A DNA stretch of 64,000 bases from Paenibacillus sp. VTT E-133291 (GTDB lineage Bacteria > Bacillota > Bacilli > Paenibacillales > Paenibacillaceae). Location of the stretch: assembly GCF_002264395.1 (NCBI RefSeq), contig NZ_NFVA01000018.1, positions 1 through 64,000 on the forward strand. The letters are read 5' to 3'. Position numbers and translations under genes: made by a program. Below the pieces are notes generated by a model. It worked only from the letters and a program-made list of their open reading frames with translations. It did no database searches and had not been told where the DNA came from. This document shows positions 27,091-34,497 of the stretch, in pieces (the stretch's first letter is position 1; every line of letters begins with the position of its first letter).

Positions 27091-27504
27091 TTAACGAGCA
27101 AAGGGTATCATCACAAAGTAACTAAGTGTGGATACAATCCCTAAGCCCATCGCCCATGCCCCAAGCGTTTTTTGCTCCTTGGCATATGCATAATAACCAA
27201 TCACAACTGAAATGGGCCCAAGAATGATGGACCAGAGAAACAAGGAGGCAATACCCATAGCAAGCCCAGTATAACCCATCGCTTTGCTTCCACTATATTC
27301 CTCTTCATTCTCCTTAGTTTCACTCGCCACACGTGGTGTTGTATCCCGGATCGGCATCGAAACCGGATTCACCTCTGCAGCATATTCCTCTTGATGTTCT
27401 CTGTCCCGGCGTGGATAGTCTACTCTGCGCGGACGCAAAATAACTTTTCTCGGACCGGATGGTCCATTTGATGAACTTGATTCATGTTCCTTTTCTCTGT
27501 CCAT
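27091..27504 (-). CDS. DUF4190-type membrane protein
   Basis: 137 aa. The first 75 residues are polar and charged (a run of Arg/Pro and Glu). Residues about 78-135 hold two membrane helices with the small-residue pattern GYTGLAMGIASLFLW and GAWAMGLGIVSTLSYF seen in DUF4190 proteins. AGGAGG precedes the ATG. It follows the DUF1540 gene by 12 bp, so the two are probably one transcript. Function unknown; the charged cytoplasmic tail may bind a partner. Confidence 0.7.
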   Translation of the reverse strand: MDREKEHESSSSNGPSGPRKVILRPRRVDYPRRDREHQEEYAAEVNPVSMPIRDTTPRVASETKENEEEYSGSKAMGYTGLAMGIASLFLWSIILGPISVVIGYYAYAKEQKTLGAWAMGLGIVSTLSYFVMIPFAR

Positions 27505-27516
27505 TAGGGCGGCCTC

Positions 27517-27738
27517 CTAGGAGTTCGGCTTAAATGTTAAACAGCATGTTGCAGACGATGTTGCGACTTGATCGTGGTGACCTTCATTCGTCATTTCTTC
27601 AGCATATTCTTCTTTAAATCCACTACCTGCGTGCTTGTCGATCTCAATAATAATTTCTTCTGCCCGGCATAAATTATGCTCGCCCCAATAATGACAATTG
27701 CTTACACTGCATTTGACTAATGGCTTTACACTCGACAT
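27517..27738 (-). CDS. DUF1540 cysteine-rich small protein
   Basis: 73 aa with a cysteine pattern C-x4-C-x8-C near the N-terminus (VKCSVSNCHYWGEHNLCRAEEI) and a further Cys pair (SSATCCLTF), the layout of DUF1540 domains, likely metal-binding. The start is chosen at the ATG with GAGGTGATAA upstream (27738); a longer reading adds 29 residues without an RBS. DUF1540 proteins are common in spore formers, but no function is established from the sequence. Confidence 0.78.
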   Translation of the reverse strand: MSSVKPLVKCSVSNCHYWGEHNLCRAEEIIIEIDKHAGSGFKEEYAEEMTNEGHHDQVATSSATCCLTFKPNS

Positions 27739-27830
27739 ATTTATCACCTCGGCTTCATTATGTCCGCACGATTTACCCCCTATTCGACAGGACAGTTTCC
27801 AGTTGATGTAACGATGCCCACGCAAAATAT

Positions 27831-27883
27831 CCCCACAAAGTGGGGGGGGCTGCTTCGATGCGTACTCAGGTACTTTATGGGGG
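27831..27883 (-). repeat. GTGGGG hairpin repeat, copy 2 (inverted relative to copy 1)
   Basis: CCCCACAAAG and CTTTATGGGGG enclose a core whose reverse complement reads TACCTGAGTACGCATCGAAG, identical to the copy at 12158-12206 apart from one base. It is located between the small DUF1540 gene and the ypuI-like gene. Confidence 0.8.
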
Positions 27884-27911
27884 CCCCAAATATATAAATT
27901 CTAAATACGTC

Positions 27912-27961
27912 AAAAAAGGATCAGCCCTCGTCATTATAAATTGACGAAGTGCTGATCCTTT
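27912..27961 (-). terminator. Terminator after the ypuI-like gene
   Basis: AAAGGATCAGC pairs with GCTGATCCTTT, with further pairing of TTCGTCAAT and ATGACGA inside, and a T-run on the minus strand. It starts 18 bp after the stop codon. Confidence 0.88.
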
Positions 27962-27979
27962 ACAGGAATTAGTTAACTG

Positions 27980-28477
27980 TTAAACCTGATTTTGCATACG
28001 TTTCTCAGTCAAATAGTCGTTTTCATAATAAGTAAGGTCATCGCGTAGCTCTTCATAGGTCTTGGTAATTTCTAGAATGATATCACGAGCCGGACGAACT
28101 GGCTTTTTACGGAAACGGATAGCATCCTGTCCAGTATAAGCATAACGTCCATCTTCAGAATAGCTTTCGTTCTTTGGATAGAAGAAGTTATTCACGCCAT
28201 AGTGATATACATTATAAAGCGCTTTCTGCGCAAAAGATTCATCGAATGTAGCACGACGCAGCGCAACTCCCAGCTTCTCATAAGACATTTCCGAGAACAC
28301 TAACAGATGACGAACATCGGACAGAAATCCTTGATAAAATTGTACAGTTTCTTCATCATCTTCTGTTACAAGCTGAGGCAATGCATGCTCGTTCAGAAAA
28401 ATCTCCATCTTATCAATTACATCTTTAAGTTTGTCTCTCGTCGATTCACATAATTTCTGCACATTGGCTGCTGACAT
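27980..28477 (-). CDS. ypuI: DUF3907 family protein (YpuI-like)
   Basis: 165-aa soluble, largely helical protein. The stretches QFYQGFLSDVRHLLVFSEMSYEKLG and YHYGVNNFFYPKNESY are characteristic of the uncharacterised YpuI/DUF3907 family of Bacillales. GGGGGAG precedes the ATG. It is monocistronic with its own terminator. No catalytic motif is visible. Confidence 0.75.
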   Translation of the reverse strand: MSAANVQKLCESTRDKLKDVIDKMEIFLNEHALPQLVTEDDEETVQFYQGFLSDVRHLLVFSEMSYEKLGVALRRATFDESFAQKALYNVYHYGVNNFFYPKNESYSEDGRYAYTGQDAIRFRKKPVRPARDIILEITKTYEELRDDLTYYENDYLTEKRMQNQV

Positions 28478-28786
28478 GGCGGTTGCTCCCCCTTATTATT
28501 CCCTGCTCTTGTAGTCAATAAAGTTAATCTTATGAAGAAATAGTCTTTAGACATATCTCTTTATTCTTGCAATATCAGGATGCAAACACAGAGAAGTCTA
28601 ACCTTCTGAAAATTAAAAGAACATCTATCGACGTATCTCCTGCAATATCAGGATGCGAACTCAAGATGCTTATTCTCTCTGATATTATCATAAAAAACGT
28701 TTGGAAGGTATCCTTTTCTAAGATGCATAAAACATACGCTCTCTTCTAAACCTATAGCCATTACAATGCGTAGAGGAGCGGAAATC
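28478..28786. other. Intergenic region upstream of the protease, with a 20-bp direct repeat
   Basis: 309 bp between divergent genes. It holds two copies of a 20-bp sequence beginning TGCAATATCAGGATGC (28568-28587 and 28641-28660, one mismatch, 73 bp apart), possible regulator sites. No convincing -35/-10 pair stands out. Confidence 0.6.
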
Positions 28787-30727
28787 ATGTCACGTAAAAA
28801 TCTAACGGTTGCAGGTTTAGTAACAGCTGCGTTCACAGTTGTATTGCTTACCTTTGCACTACGTCCTGCCACTAATGGGACGACGACCAGAGAAGTCGCT
28901 AATGTTGCTGTACCAAATCCTGCTCCAACTTCAGCCCTACATTCAGCACCAAACCCATCACAGGAAAAATCATTAAAGAAAAGCTCCTTATCTCAAGATG
29001 TTGATGCGACGGATCATCTGAATAGAGTGGATGTCAGCAGACATTTGACTAAGCTCCTCTCTGAAACGGATGGAATGTCTTCGCTTCATGATAAATCAGT
29101 GTATGCGAAACGGTTGCAGCAGAACCACGGATTTATCACTATGCTTATGTGGATTGATTTTCGCAAGCATAAAACGGAAACCTTTAAGTCCTCTTCATTT
29201 CCTCAAGGAACCGAACAGGAGAATCAGCAGCTGCAAAAATATCTTAAGACGGCGAAATCAGCGATCCATGGTCATCAATCCTATGAATCTCCAACCTTTA
29301 CAATCGGTAAAGAGAAATATTACTTTATCGCTCAGCGGAACAAAGAAAAAAATATAGGCATCATTGCACTTATTAACCAAAAGGTGCTTGGTCGTGTGGC
29401 AGACCATCAGCTGAAGAACCTTCGGCTCATCCCTTATCCAAAGGAAGGGAAGTACCGTGTAGAATCCGTCCATACCGATAATTTAAAAGATATTACCGTT
29501 AAGACCGGTCATGATAACGAAAACGCCAGCCATTTTTATGAGAATGAAATTGTCGTCCGTTTCCGCAATAACTCCCCTACGCCGGGGCAGCTTCAAACAA
29601 TAACCGCTGATATCAACGGCAAAAAGCCACGTAAGCTTGGGTATGCCTATATTTTCCGTTCAGAGAAGCTGACTTATTATGAGCTCAAAGACTATTTCAC
29701 CAATAAATGGCACCCCGAATATACGGAGCCTCACTATATGTATTTAACCAATGACACGATATCTAAAAACGCAGAGGGAACCGTTACTCCAAATGACATG
29801 TTATTCTCCACCTATCAATGGAATTTGCCGGCGATCGAAACGGAGCTGGGCTGGAATCTCTCTAAGGGAAGTAAAGAAGTGATCGTGGCCGTAGTGGACA
29901 CCGGAGTCCAGATCAATCATCCTGATTTGAAGGGGAAGCTTTTGACAGGGTATAACGCGATTACCAATGGTTCCACTCCAGAAGATGATGTAGGACATGG
30001 CACACATGTATCTGGAATTATAGGCGCCCTGGTCAATAACGGAGAGGGAGTAGCTGGAATCAGCTGGTATAACAAGATCCTTCCGGTAAAAGCACTTGAT
30101 AATTCAGGAGCAGGTACCACTTATTCTGTTGCAGAAGGAATCATTTGGGCAGCGGACAACGGTGCGAAAGTCATAAACTTAAGTTTAGGGAACTATGCGG
30201 ATTCCCAGTTTCTTCATGACGCGATCAAATATGCCTACGACCGAGATATCGTCCTCGTATCTGCTGCTGGCAACGATAATACAGAACGACCAGGATTTCC
30301 TGCTGCGTATCCCGAAGTGATTGCAGTAGCTGCAACAAATGCTTCAGGGGAAAAAGCTTCCTTCTCCAACTACGGCGATTATATTGATGTCGCAGCGCCC
30401 GGAGAAAGTATAGCAAGCACTTACCCAGATAGCCAGTATGCCGCTTTATCCGGTACATCGATGGCCAGTCCTCATGTCGCTGCGCTAGCGGGTCTGGTGC
30501 GTTCACTAAATCCGAATCTGACGAATACGGAAGTTATGGATCTTATGACCAAAAATGCTGTTGATTTAGGTACTCCCGGGCATGACAAATATTTTGGCTG
30601 GGGTCAGGTCGATATCTACAAAACCCTGCAAGCCGCTAGCGGCAATCAGGTTCCCCTTCAGCTATGGCCACAGCATGTACAAAAGCAAATGAATCATTTG
30701 AAACAAAGATTAAGTAACTCTAAGTAA
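28787..30727 (+). CDS. Secreted subtilisin-like serine protease (S8)
   Basis: 646 aa. A signal peptide (about 5-25) is followed by a long pro-region (about 30-330), including a fervidolysin-like segment (NEIVVRFRNNSPTPGQLQ). The S8 catalytic domain has Asp371 (VVDTG), His404 (GHGTHVSG), oxyanion Asn496 (SAAGN) and Ser558 (GTSMASPH). It probably degrades extracellular protein to feed peptide import. The start is the ATG at 28787 with GAGGAG upstream; an in-frame ATG seven codons earlier would overlap that RBS. The gene ends 3 bp from the convergent MocR gene with no terminator between. Confidence 0.9.
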   Translation: MSRKNLTVAGLVTAAFTVVLLTFALRPATNGTTTREVANVAVPNPAPTSALHSAPNPSQEKSLKKSSLSQDVDATDHLNRVDVSRHLTKLLSETDGMSSLHDKSVYAKRLQQNHGFITMLMWIDFRKHKTETFKSSSFPQGTEQENQQLQKYLKTAKSAIHGHQSYESPTFTIGKEKYYFIAQRNKEKNIGIIALINQKVLGRVADHQLKNLRLIPYPKEGKYRVESVHTDNLKDITVKTGHDNENASHFYENEIVVRFRNNSPTPGQLQTITADINGKKPRKLGYAYIFRSEKLTYYELKDYFTNKWHPEYTEPHYMYLTNDTISKNAEGTVTPNDMLFSTYQWNLPAIETELGWNLSKGSKEVIVAVVDTGVQINHPDLKGKLLTGYNAITNGSTPEDDVGHGTHVSGIIGALVNNGEGVAGISWYNKILPVKALDNSGAGTTYSVAEGIIWAADNGAKVINLSLGNYADSQFLHDAIKYAYDRDIVLVSAAGNDNTERPGFPAAYPEVIAVAATNASGEKASFSNYGDYIDVAAPGESIASTYPDSQYAALSGTSMASPHVAALAGLVRSLNPNLTNTEVMDLMTKNAVDLGTPGHDKYFGWGQVDIYKTLQAASGNQVPLQLWPQHVQKQMNHLKQRLSNSK

Positions 30728-30730
30728 CAC

Positions 30731-32170
30731 CTAGCCACCACTCTGCAAAAATCTACCAAGCAAACGGAGAAATAATCGTAAGCCTTCCTCCATATCTGTT
30801 TCATTCATTTGTGAATAACATAAACGGATATACCGGGAAGGGGTCTCCGCGGAGTAACAAACATCACCCGGTAAAAAAGAAATGCTCTCCTGTTCGGCCA
30901 GCTCATGTAGCCTTCCGATATCAGGGGAAGCCGGCAACTCCAGCCAGAGGTTAAGACCACCCTCTGGGAGAATATATTTTACTCCAGGCGGCGCGTAAAG
31001 CTTCAGAAGCTTCGCCGCCTTTTCCATACGTGCACGGAGTGTAACTCGTAACTGAGCAGCATAGGCTTCATACTTGCCCGCTATGAATGGCAATACCGCC
31101 CTTTGTGTGAGCAGCGGACTCCCTAAATCACTTGCGGACTTCGCGGCGATAAGCCGTGACAGAATATTCCCACCAGCGGCTACACAGGCAATTCTGCAGC
31201 CGGGTGCAATAACTTTACTGAAACTCTTCATATAAACTACATGCCCTTCGGAATCCATCGATTTGATCGTAGGCGGCGGAGGCGCATGGAAATATAAATC
31301 ACTAAATGGATCATCCTCAACAATAAGACAACGGTAACTGCGGGCTAATTCCAGCAGACGTTGTCTTCTTGCTATACTCATGGTTACTCCGCTAGGATTC
31401 TGAAAAGTAGGGATTGTATAAATTAGCTTAGGCGGTCTTTGATCACACATTCTTGTAAGAATATCCACCCGCATCCCTTCACTGTCCGTAGGTACAAAAA
31501 TCATCTCTGCACCTCGTCCTGCAAAAACATCTATAGCCCCTGTATAACTAGGAGCCTCAAGATACACGGTGTCCCCAGGTCCGACAAAGGTACGAGCCAC
31601 CAGATCAATGCCTTGCTGAGTTCCGCTTGTGATCATAACATCAGAGGAAGTAAGTGCAATTCCACGTGTTTTTAAATGATCGCTCATAATTCCTCGCAGC
31701 TCCAGATCACCTTGGAAGTTCCCATAGGTTGCCATAAGCTCCGGCTGCTGCATAACTAAAGATGCGAAGGAGTCACCAATATTTTTTAGAGGAAGTAACT
31801 CACTATGAATTGCAGCTATATGAAAGGGATACTTTACTTCAGAGTAATCAAAATTGCGCCAAAGCTGAGCTCGCGGCAAATAATCATCATATATATCCTG
31901 CCAGCGGCCATCTTCCTGACGTCGGGTGTGTTCAGGGTCGGCTACAAAGCAGCCTTTTCCTTGCCTGCAATAAATAAGTCCCCGCTTCTCAAGCACATTG
32001 TATGCCTTGCTTACTGTAACCTGGCTTACTCTCAAAGCTGTAGCCAAACTTCTTACGGAGGGCAGCCGGACACCTTGCTGGAGCAATCCTGATGAGATCC
32101 GCTGACTTAGGGTTTCACTGATTTGATGAGGCAGAGATTTACTGCTATTGCGAATCAGATCGATGTGCAT
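30731..32170 (-). CDS. MocR-type regulator (GntR helix-turn-helix fused to aminotransferase fold)
   Basis: 479 aa. Residues about 1-75 form a GntR winged helix (LPSVRSLATALRVSQVTVSKAYNVLEKRGLI). A linker joins it to a class I aminotransferase-like domain (about 115-470) with ITSGTQQGIDLV and the PLP lysine region SFSKVIAPGCRIA. MocR proteins use PLP or amino-ligand binding to control a neighbouring, usually divergent, gene. Here the neighbour is an aminotransferase, and paired direct repeats lie in the shared promoter. GGAGG precedes the ATG by about ten bases. Probable target: the divergent gene and itself. Confidence 0.88.
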   Translation of the reverse strand: MHIDLIRNSSKSLPHQISETLSQRISSGLLQQGVRLPSVRSLATALRVSQVTVSKAYNVLEKRGLIYCRQGKGCFVADPEHTRRQEDGRWQDIYDDYLPRAQLWRNFDYSEVKYPFHIAAIHSELLPLKNIGDSFASLVMQQPELMATYGNFQGDLELRGIMSDHLKTRGIALTSSDVMITSGTQQGIDLVARTFVGPGDTVYLEAPSYTGAIDVFAGRGAEMIFVPTDSEGMRVDILTRMCDQRPPKLIYTIPTFQNPSGVTMSIARRQRLLELARSYRCLIVEDDPFSDLYFHAPPPPTIKSMDSEGHVVYMKSFSKVIAPGCRIACVAAGGNILSRLIAAKSASDLGSPLLTQRAVLPFIAGKYEAYAAQLRVTLRARMEKAAKLLKLYAPPGVKYILPEGGLNLWLELPASPDIGRLHELAEQESISFLPGDVCYSAETPSRYIRLCYSQMNETDMEEGLRLFLRLLGRFLQSGG

Positions 32171-32185
32171 GAACCCTCCACCTCC

Positions 32186-32232
32186 ACTGTTATATTCAAC
32201 GCTTTACTGTTATACAGTACTCCTATTATGAT
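32186..32232 (+). promoter_or_regulatory. Predicted promoter and tandem operator of the aminotransferase gene
   Basis: ACTGTTATA occurs at 32186-32194 and again at 32206-32214, 20 bp apart (two helical turns) in direct orientation; the second copy extends to a palindrome ACTGT-TAT-ACAGT. A plus-strand -35 TTTACT (32203-32208) and -10 TATGAT (32227-32232, spacer 18) overlap the second copy. MocR regulators commonly bind such phased direct repeats. Confidence 0.6.
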
Positions 32233-32263
32233 AGCACCAAATTGAAAGGTGGAGAACTCATTT

Positions 32264-33484
32264 ATGGATATCAAATACTCGACCGCAGCCAATCATCTAG
32301 GATCATCAGCCGTTCGTGAGATTCTAAAAGTTACACAGGGCAATGACATCATTTCACTTGCAGGCGGGCTGCCTGGGGAGGATTTGTTTCCCTTGGAGGC
32401 AGTACGAGACGCTTATAACCGTGTACTCTCCAGTGACACCTCAGTGCTTCAATACGGATTAACCGAGGGCTTTACTCCACTACGTGATAAAATCGCCGAA
32501 AGACTTACTCGGCAAGGAATCCCTGTTACAGCTTCTGAGATGATCTTGACTACAGGTTCCCAGCAAGCCATTGATTTATTATGTAAAATACTACTTGATC
32601 CCGGTGATGCTGTACTTGTTGAAGCCCCCACTTATTTAGCAGCTTTACAGGTACTCGGCTCTTACCGGGCTGATATTCATACGATAAATAATGACGAGCA
32701 AGGCATGCTGCCAGATCACCTGGAAGATCAAATACAAAAATTACGGCCCAAACTCCTATATGCAGTTCCGACCTTCAACAATCCTTCAGGAGCAACCTGG
32801 AGTAAGGAACGCCGTGAGAAAGTGGTGGAAATCTGCCGCCGCTACAATGTTCTTATCTTGGAGGATAATCCCTACGGCGAAATAACCTTTGAGGAGAATA
32901 AAGATCTTTATCCACCCTCACTAGCATCCATCGACAGAAGCTATGGCGGCGATTATTGTGTCGCTTACACTGGAACTTTTTCCAAAATCGTAGCCCCTGC
33001 CCTTCGTACCGGCTGGATTATCGGCGATTCCAATCTAATCAAGACCATCGCCAAAGCAAAGCAAGCCGCTGATCTGCATTCTAGCACCATTGACCAACGG
33101 GCTTTAGATGAACTGCTGCTGCATTTCGATATTGAGCAGCATATCCGCGTCATCTCACGAGAATATTATTCTCGAATGAAGCTCTTATCCGCGGAACTCC
33201 GATCGCAGAACTGGGAAGGCGCTCATTTTCTGGAGCCACGTGGCGGTATGTTCCTGTGGCTAACACTTTCCCAAGAGATCAACACGAAGGAATTACTTCC
33301 TCTAGCAGTAGAGAACGGTGTTGCTTTTGTTCCCGGTGAAGTGTTCTATTCATCACAGCCCCACAAGAATAAGATGCGTCTGAATTTCACCCATACGCCA
33401 CCTAAGCTTGTACCCGTTGCTGTTCAGCGTCTGGAGAAGGCGTTGGTACAATGGCGGGAGAGTCAGGCCGGCATTCGTTCATAA
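32264..33484 (+). CDS. PLP-dependent class I/II aminotransferase (LysN/2-aminoadipate type)
   Basis: 406-aa cytoplasmic enzyme. It shows the ISLAGGLPGEDLFP opening, TTGSQQAIDLLCK, LYAVPTFNNPSG and the PLP-lysine motif YTGTFSKIVAPALRTGW, typical of the LysN/aminoadipate-aromatic transaminase group. The amino donor cannot be fixed from sequence. The start is ATG at 32264 with AGGTGG 11 bases upstream; the GTG at 32249 lies within that ribosome site. Divergent from the MocR regulator, which most likely controls it. Confidence 0.85.
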   Translation: MDIKYSTAANHLGSSAVREILKVTQGNDIISLAGGLPGEDLFPLEAVRDAYNRVLSSDTSVLQYGLTEGFTPLRDKIAERLTRQGIPVTASEMILTTGSQQAIDLLCKILLDPGDAVLVEAPTYLAALQVLGSYRADIHTINNDEQGMLPDHLEDQIQKLRPKLLYAVPTFNNPSGATWSKERREKVVEICRRYNVLILEDNPYGEITFEENKDLYPPSLASIDRSYGGDYCVAYTGTFSKIVAPALRTGWIIGDSNLIKTIAKAKQAADLHSSTIDQRALDELLLHFDIEQHIRVISREYYSRMKLLSAELRSQNWEGAHFLEPRGGMFLWLTLSQEINTKELLPLAVENGVAFVPGEVFYSSQPHKNKMRLNFTHTPPKLVPVAVQRLEKALVQWRESQAGIRS

Positions 33485-33493
33485 GCATGACAA

Positions 33494-33541
33494 AACCCGG
33501 ATTCTTCATCCTGTATGGGATTAGGAAGCCGGGTTATTTTT
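33494..33541 (+). terminator. Terminator after the aminotransferase gene
   Basis: AACCCGG pairs with CCGGGTT, with internal pairing of TTC and ATCC stretches, then ATTTTTATT, about 10 bp past the stop. Confidence 0.85.
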
Positions 33542-33566
33542 ATTTCTCAGCCATGCTTAGCGTAAT

Positions 33567-33806
33567 TTACTTCTTAGATACTTCTATGCTATCTTTATTG
33601 AGCCTAAAATATCCATTTTCAACGAAAGACATGATTCGACTGACACTTACCCCTGTTTGAAGGGATATATTTAATACCATCGTGTCGGGTGAAGTCTCTA
33701 CGATACGCCTGATTCTCTGATACATCTCATCACAACTATTGCACATCCTCTTATTGTTTCGTTCATATAAATGTCCGCAGAACCCGCAAATCTGATAATT
33801 ACCCAT
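33567..33806 (-). CDS. Small zinc-ribbon protein resembling flagellar operon protein YvyF
   Basis: 79 aa. A N-terminal zinc ribbon, CGFCGHLYERNNKRMCNSC, is followed by a small helical domain (VLNISLQTGVSVSRIMSFVENGYFRL) like a helix-turn-helix, the same layout as the YvyF/TIGR03826 flagellar-operon protein. No flagellar gene lies in the window. The start is ATG at 33806, 11 bases after GAGGG; the ATG three codons earlier is too close to that site. Likely a DNA- or protein-binding adaptor; role unknown. Confidence 0.68.
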   Translation of the reverse strand: MGNYQICGFCGHLYERNNKRMCNSCDEMYQRIRRIVETSPDTMVLNISLQTGVSVSRIMSFVENGYFRLNKDSIEVSKK

Positions 33807-33886
33807 GTTATACATTTCCCTCTTTCTACATATCTTCTTGCCACGAGCATAAACACCTTCGGCGTCCTTATAAGGATGGTAAGCGT

Positions 33887-33947
33887 TGCGAGAAATATAA
33901 GGATAATGTATAAAATGAATCTTATACTTTCTTATATTTTAAAAAAG
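33887..33947 (-). repeat. Dispersed palindromic repeat, copy 2
   Basis: Same 61-bp element as at 1-61, same orientation. It abuts the T-run of the rnpB terminator, so the hairpin arms (AAATATAAG/CTTATATTT) lie directly downstream of the RNase P RNA gene. Confidence 0.85.
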
Positions 33948-33981
33948 CGACGTGATCCGGTTTCCCGAGATACGCCGCCGC
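33941..33981 (-). terminator. Terminator of rnpB
   Basis: GCGGCGGCGTATCTCGG pairs with CCGGATCACGTCGC and is followed on the minus strand by TTTTTT, about 40 bp beyond the mature RNA. Confidence 0.8.
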
Positions 33982-34019
33982 TTGTATGGTTGTTGTTGTT
34001 TATCATAACGTTGCAGTTA

Positions 34020-34436
34020 GGAAAGTTTGCCGTAAGCCGGGTTCTGTGCTCGTCGTGGTTCAATCGGGAACTACCCTCCCACCATAAGCGACAATCATCT
34101 ATCTAGGCCGTACATTACTGCACAGCTCCAGCGACCAACCTAGACGCGCCTCAGGCTAAGGCTGCCTATTCCAATACAGGAATTTGCTGCGTCTCATTAG
34201 GTCTTGCTCCAGATGGGGTTTACCAGGAACGAAGTCACCAGCGTTCCTCGGGGTCTCTTACACCTCGGTTCCATCCTTGCCTGTGCCGCCCTAAGGCGGC
34301 CATCGGCGGTCCATTTCTGTGGCACTATCCTTCGACTCGCGCCGACTGGACGTTATCCAGCATCCTGCCTTATGGAGCCCGGACTTTCCTCCCGTGACGT
34401 CTACACGTCACCGGCGATTGTCTGTCAAACTTTCCG
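34020..34436 (-). ncRNA. rnpB: RNase P RNA, class B
   Basis: About 417 nt catalytic RNA that trims 5' leaders from pre-tRNAs. The ends pair as expected for P1 (GGAAAGTTTG with CAAACTTTCC). The universal core is present: GAGGAAAGTCCGGGCTCC near the 5' end, the CACAGAAA-type P4/J region and the GTAAACCCC segment, then AGATAGATGATTGTCGC, the conserved 3' half of P4. The layout fits the Bacillus-type (class B) RNA. Exact ends are approximate by a few bases. Confidence 0.95.
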
Positions 34437-34449
34437 AACAACATTATAT

Positions 34450-34478
34450 ATTATACAGACATCGCATGTCTGGCACAA
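34450..34478 (-). promoter_or_regulatory. Predicted rnpB promoter with palindromic spacer
   Basis: TTGTGC (-35, 34473-34478) and TATAAT (-10, 34450-34455) are 17 bp apart on the minus strand. Initiation would fall within a few bases of the mature 5' end. The whole spacer is a perfect inverted repeat, CAGACAT-GCG-ATGTCTG. Confidence 0.7.
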
Positions 34479-34497
34479 GCTTTATTAAATGGAATTT

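Noticed and set aside
34204..34488. Plus-strand frame opposite rnpB
   Set aside because: Entirely antisense to RNase P RNA; open only because of the structured RNA sequence.
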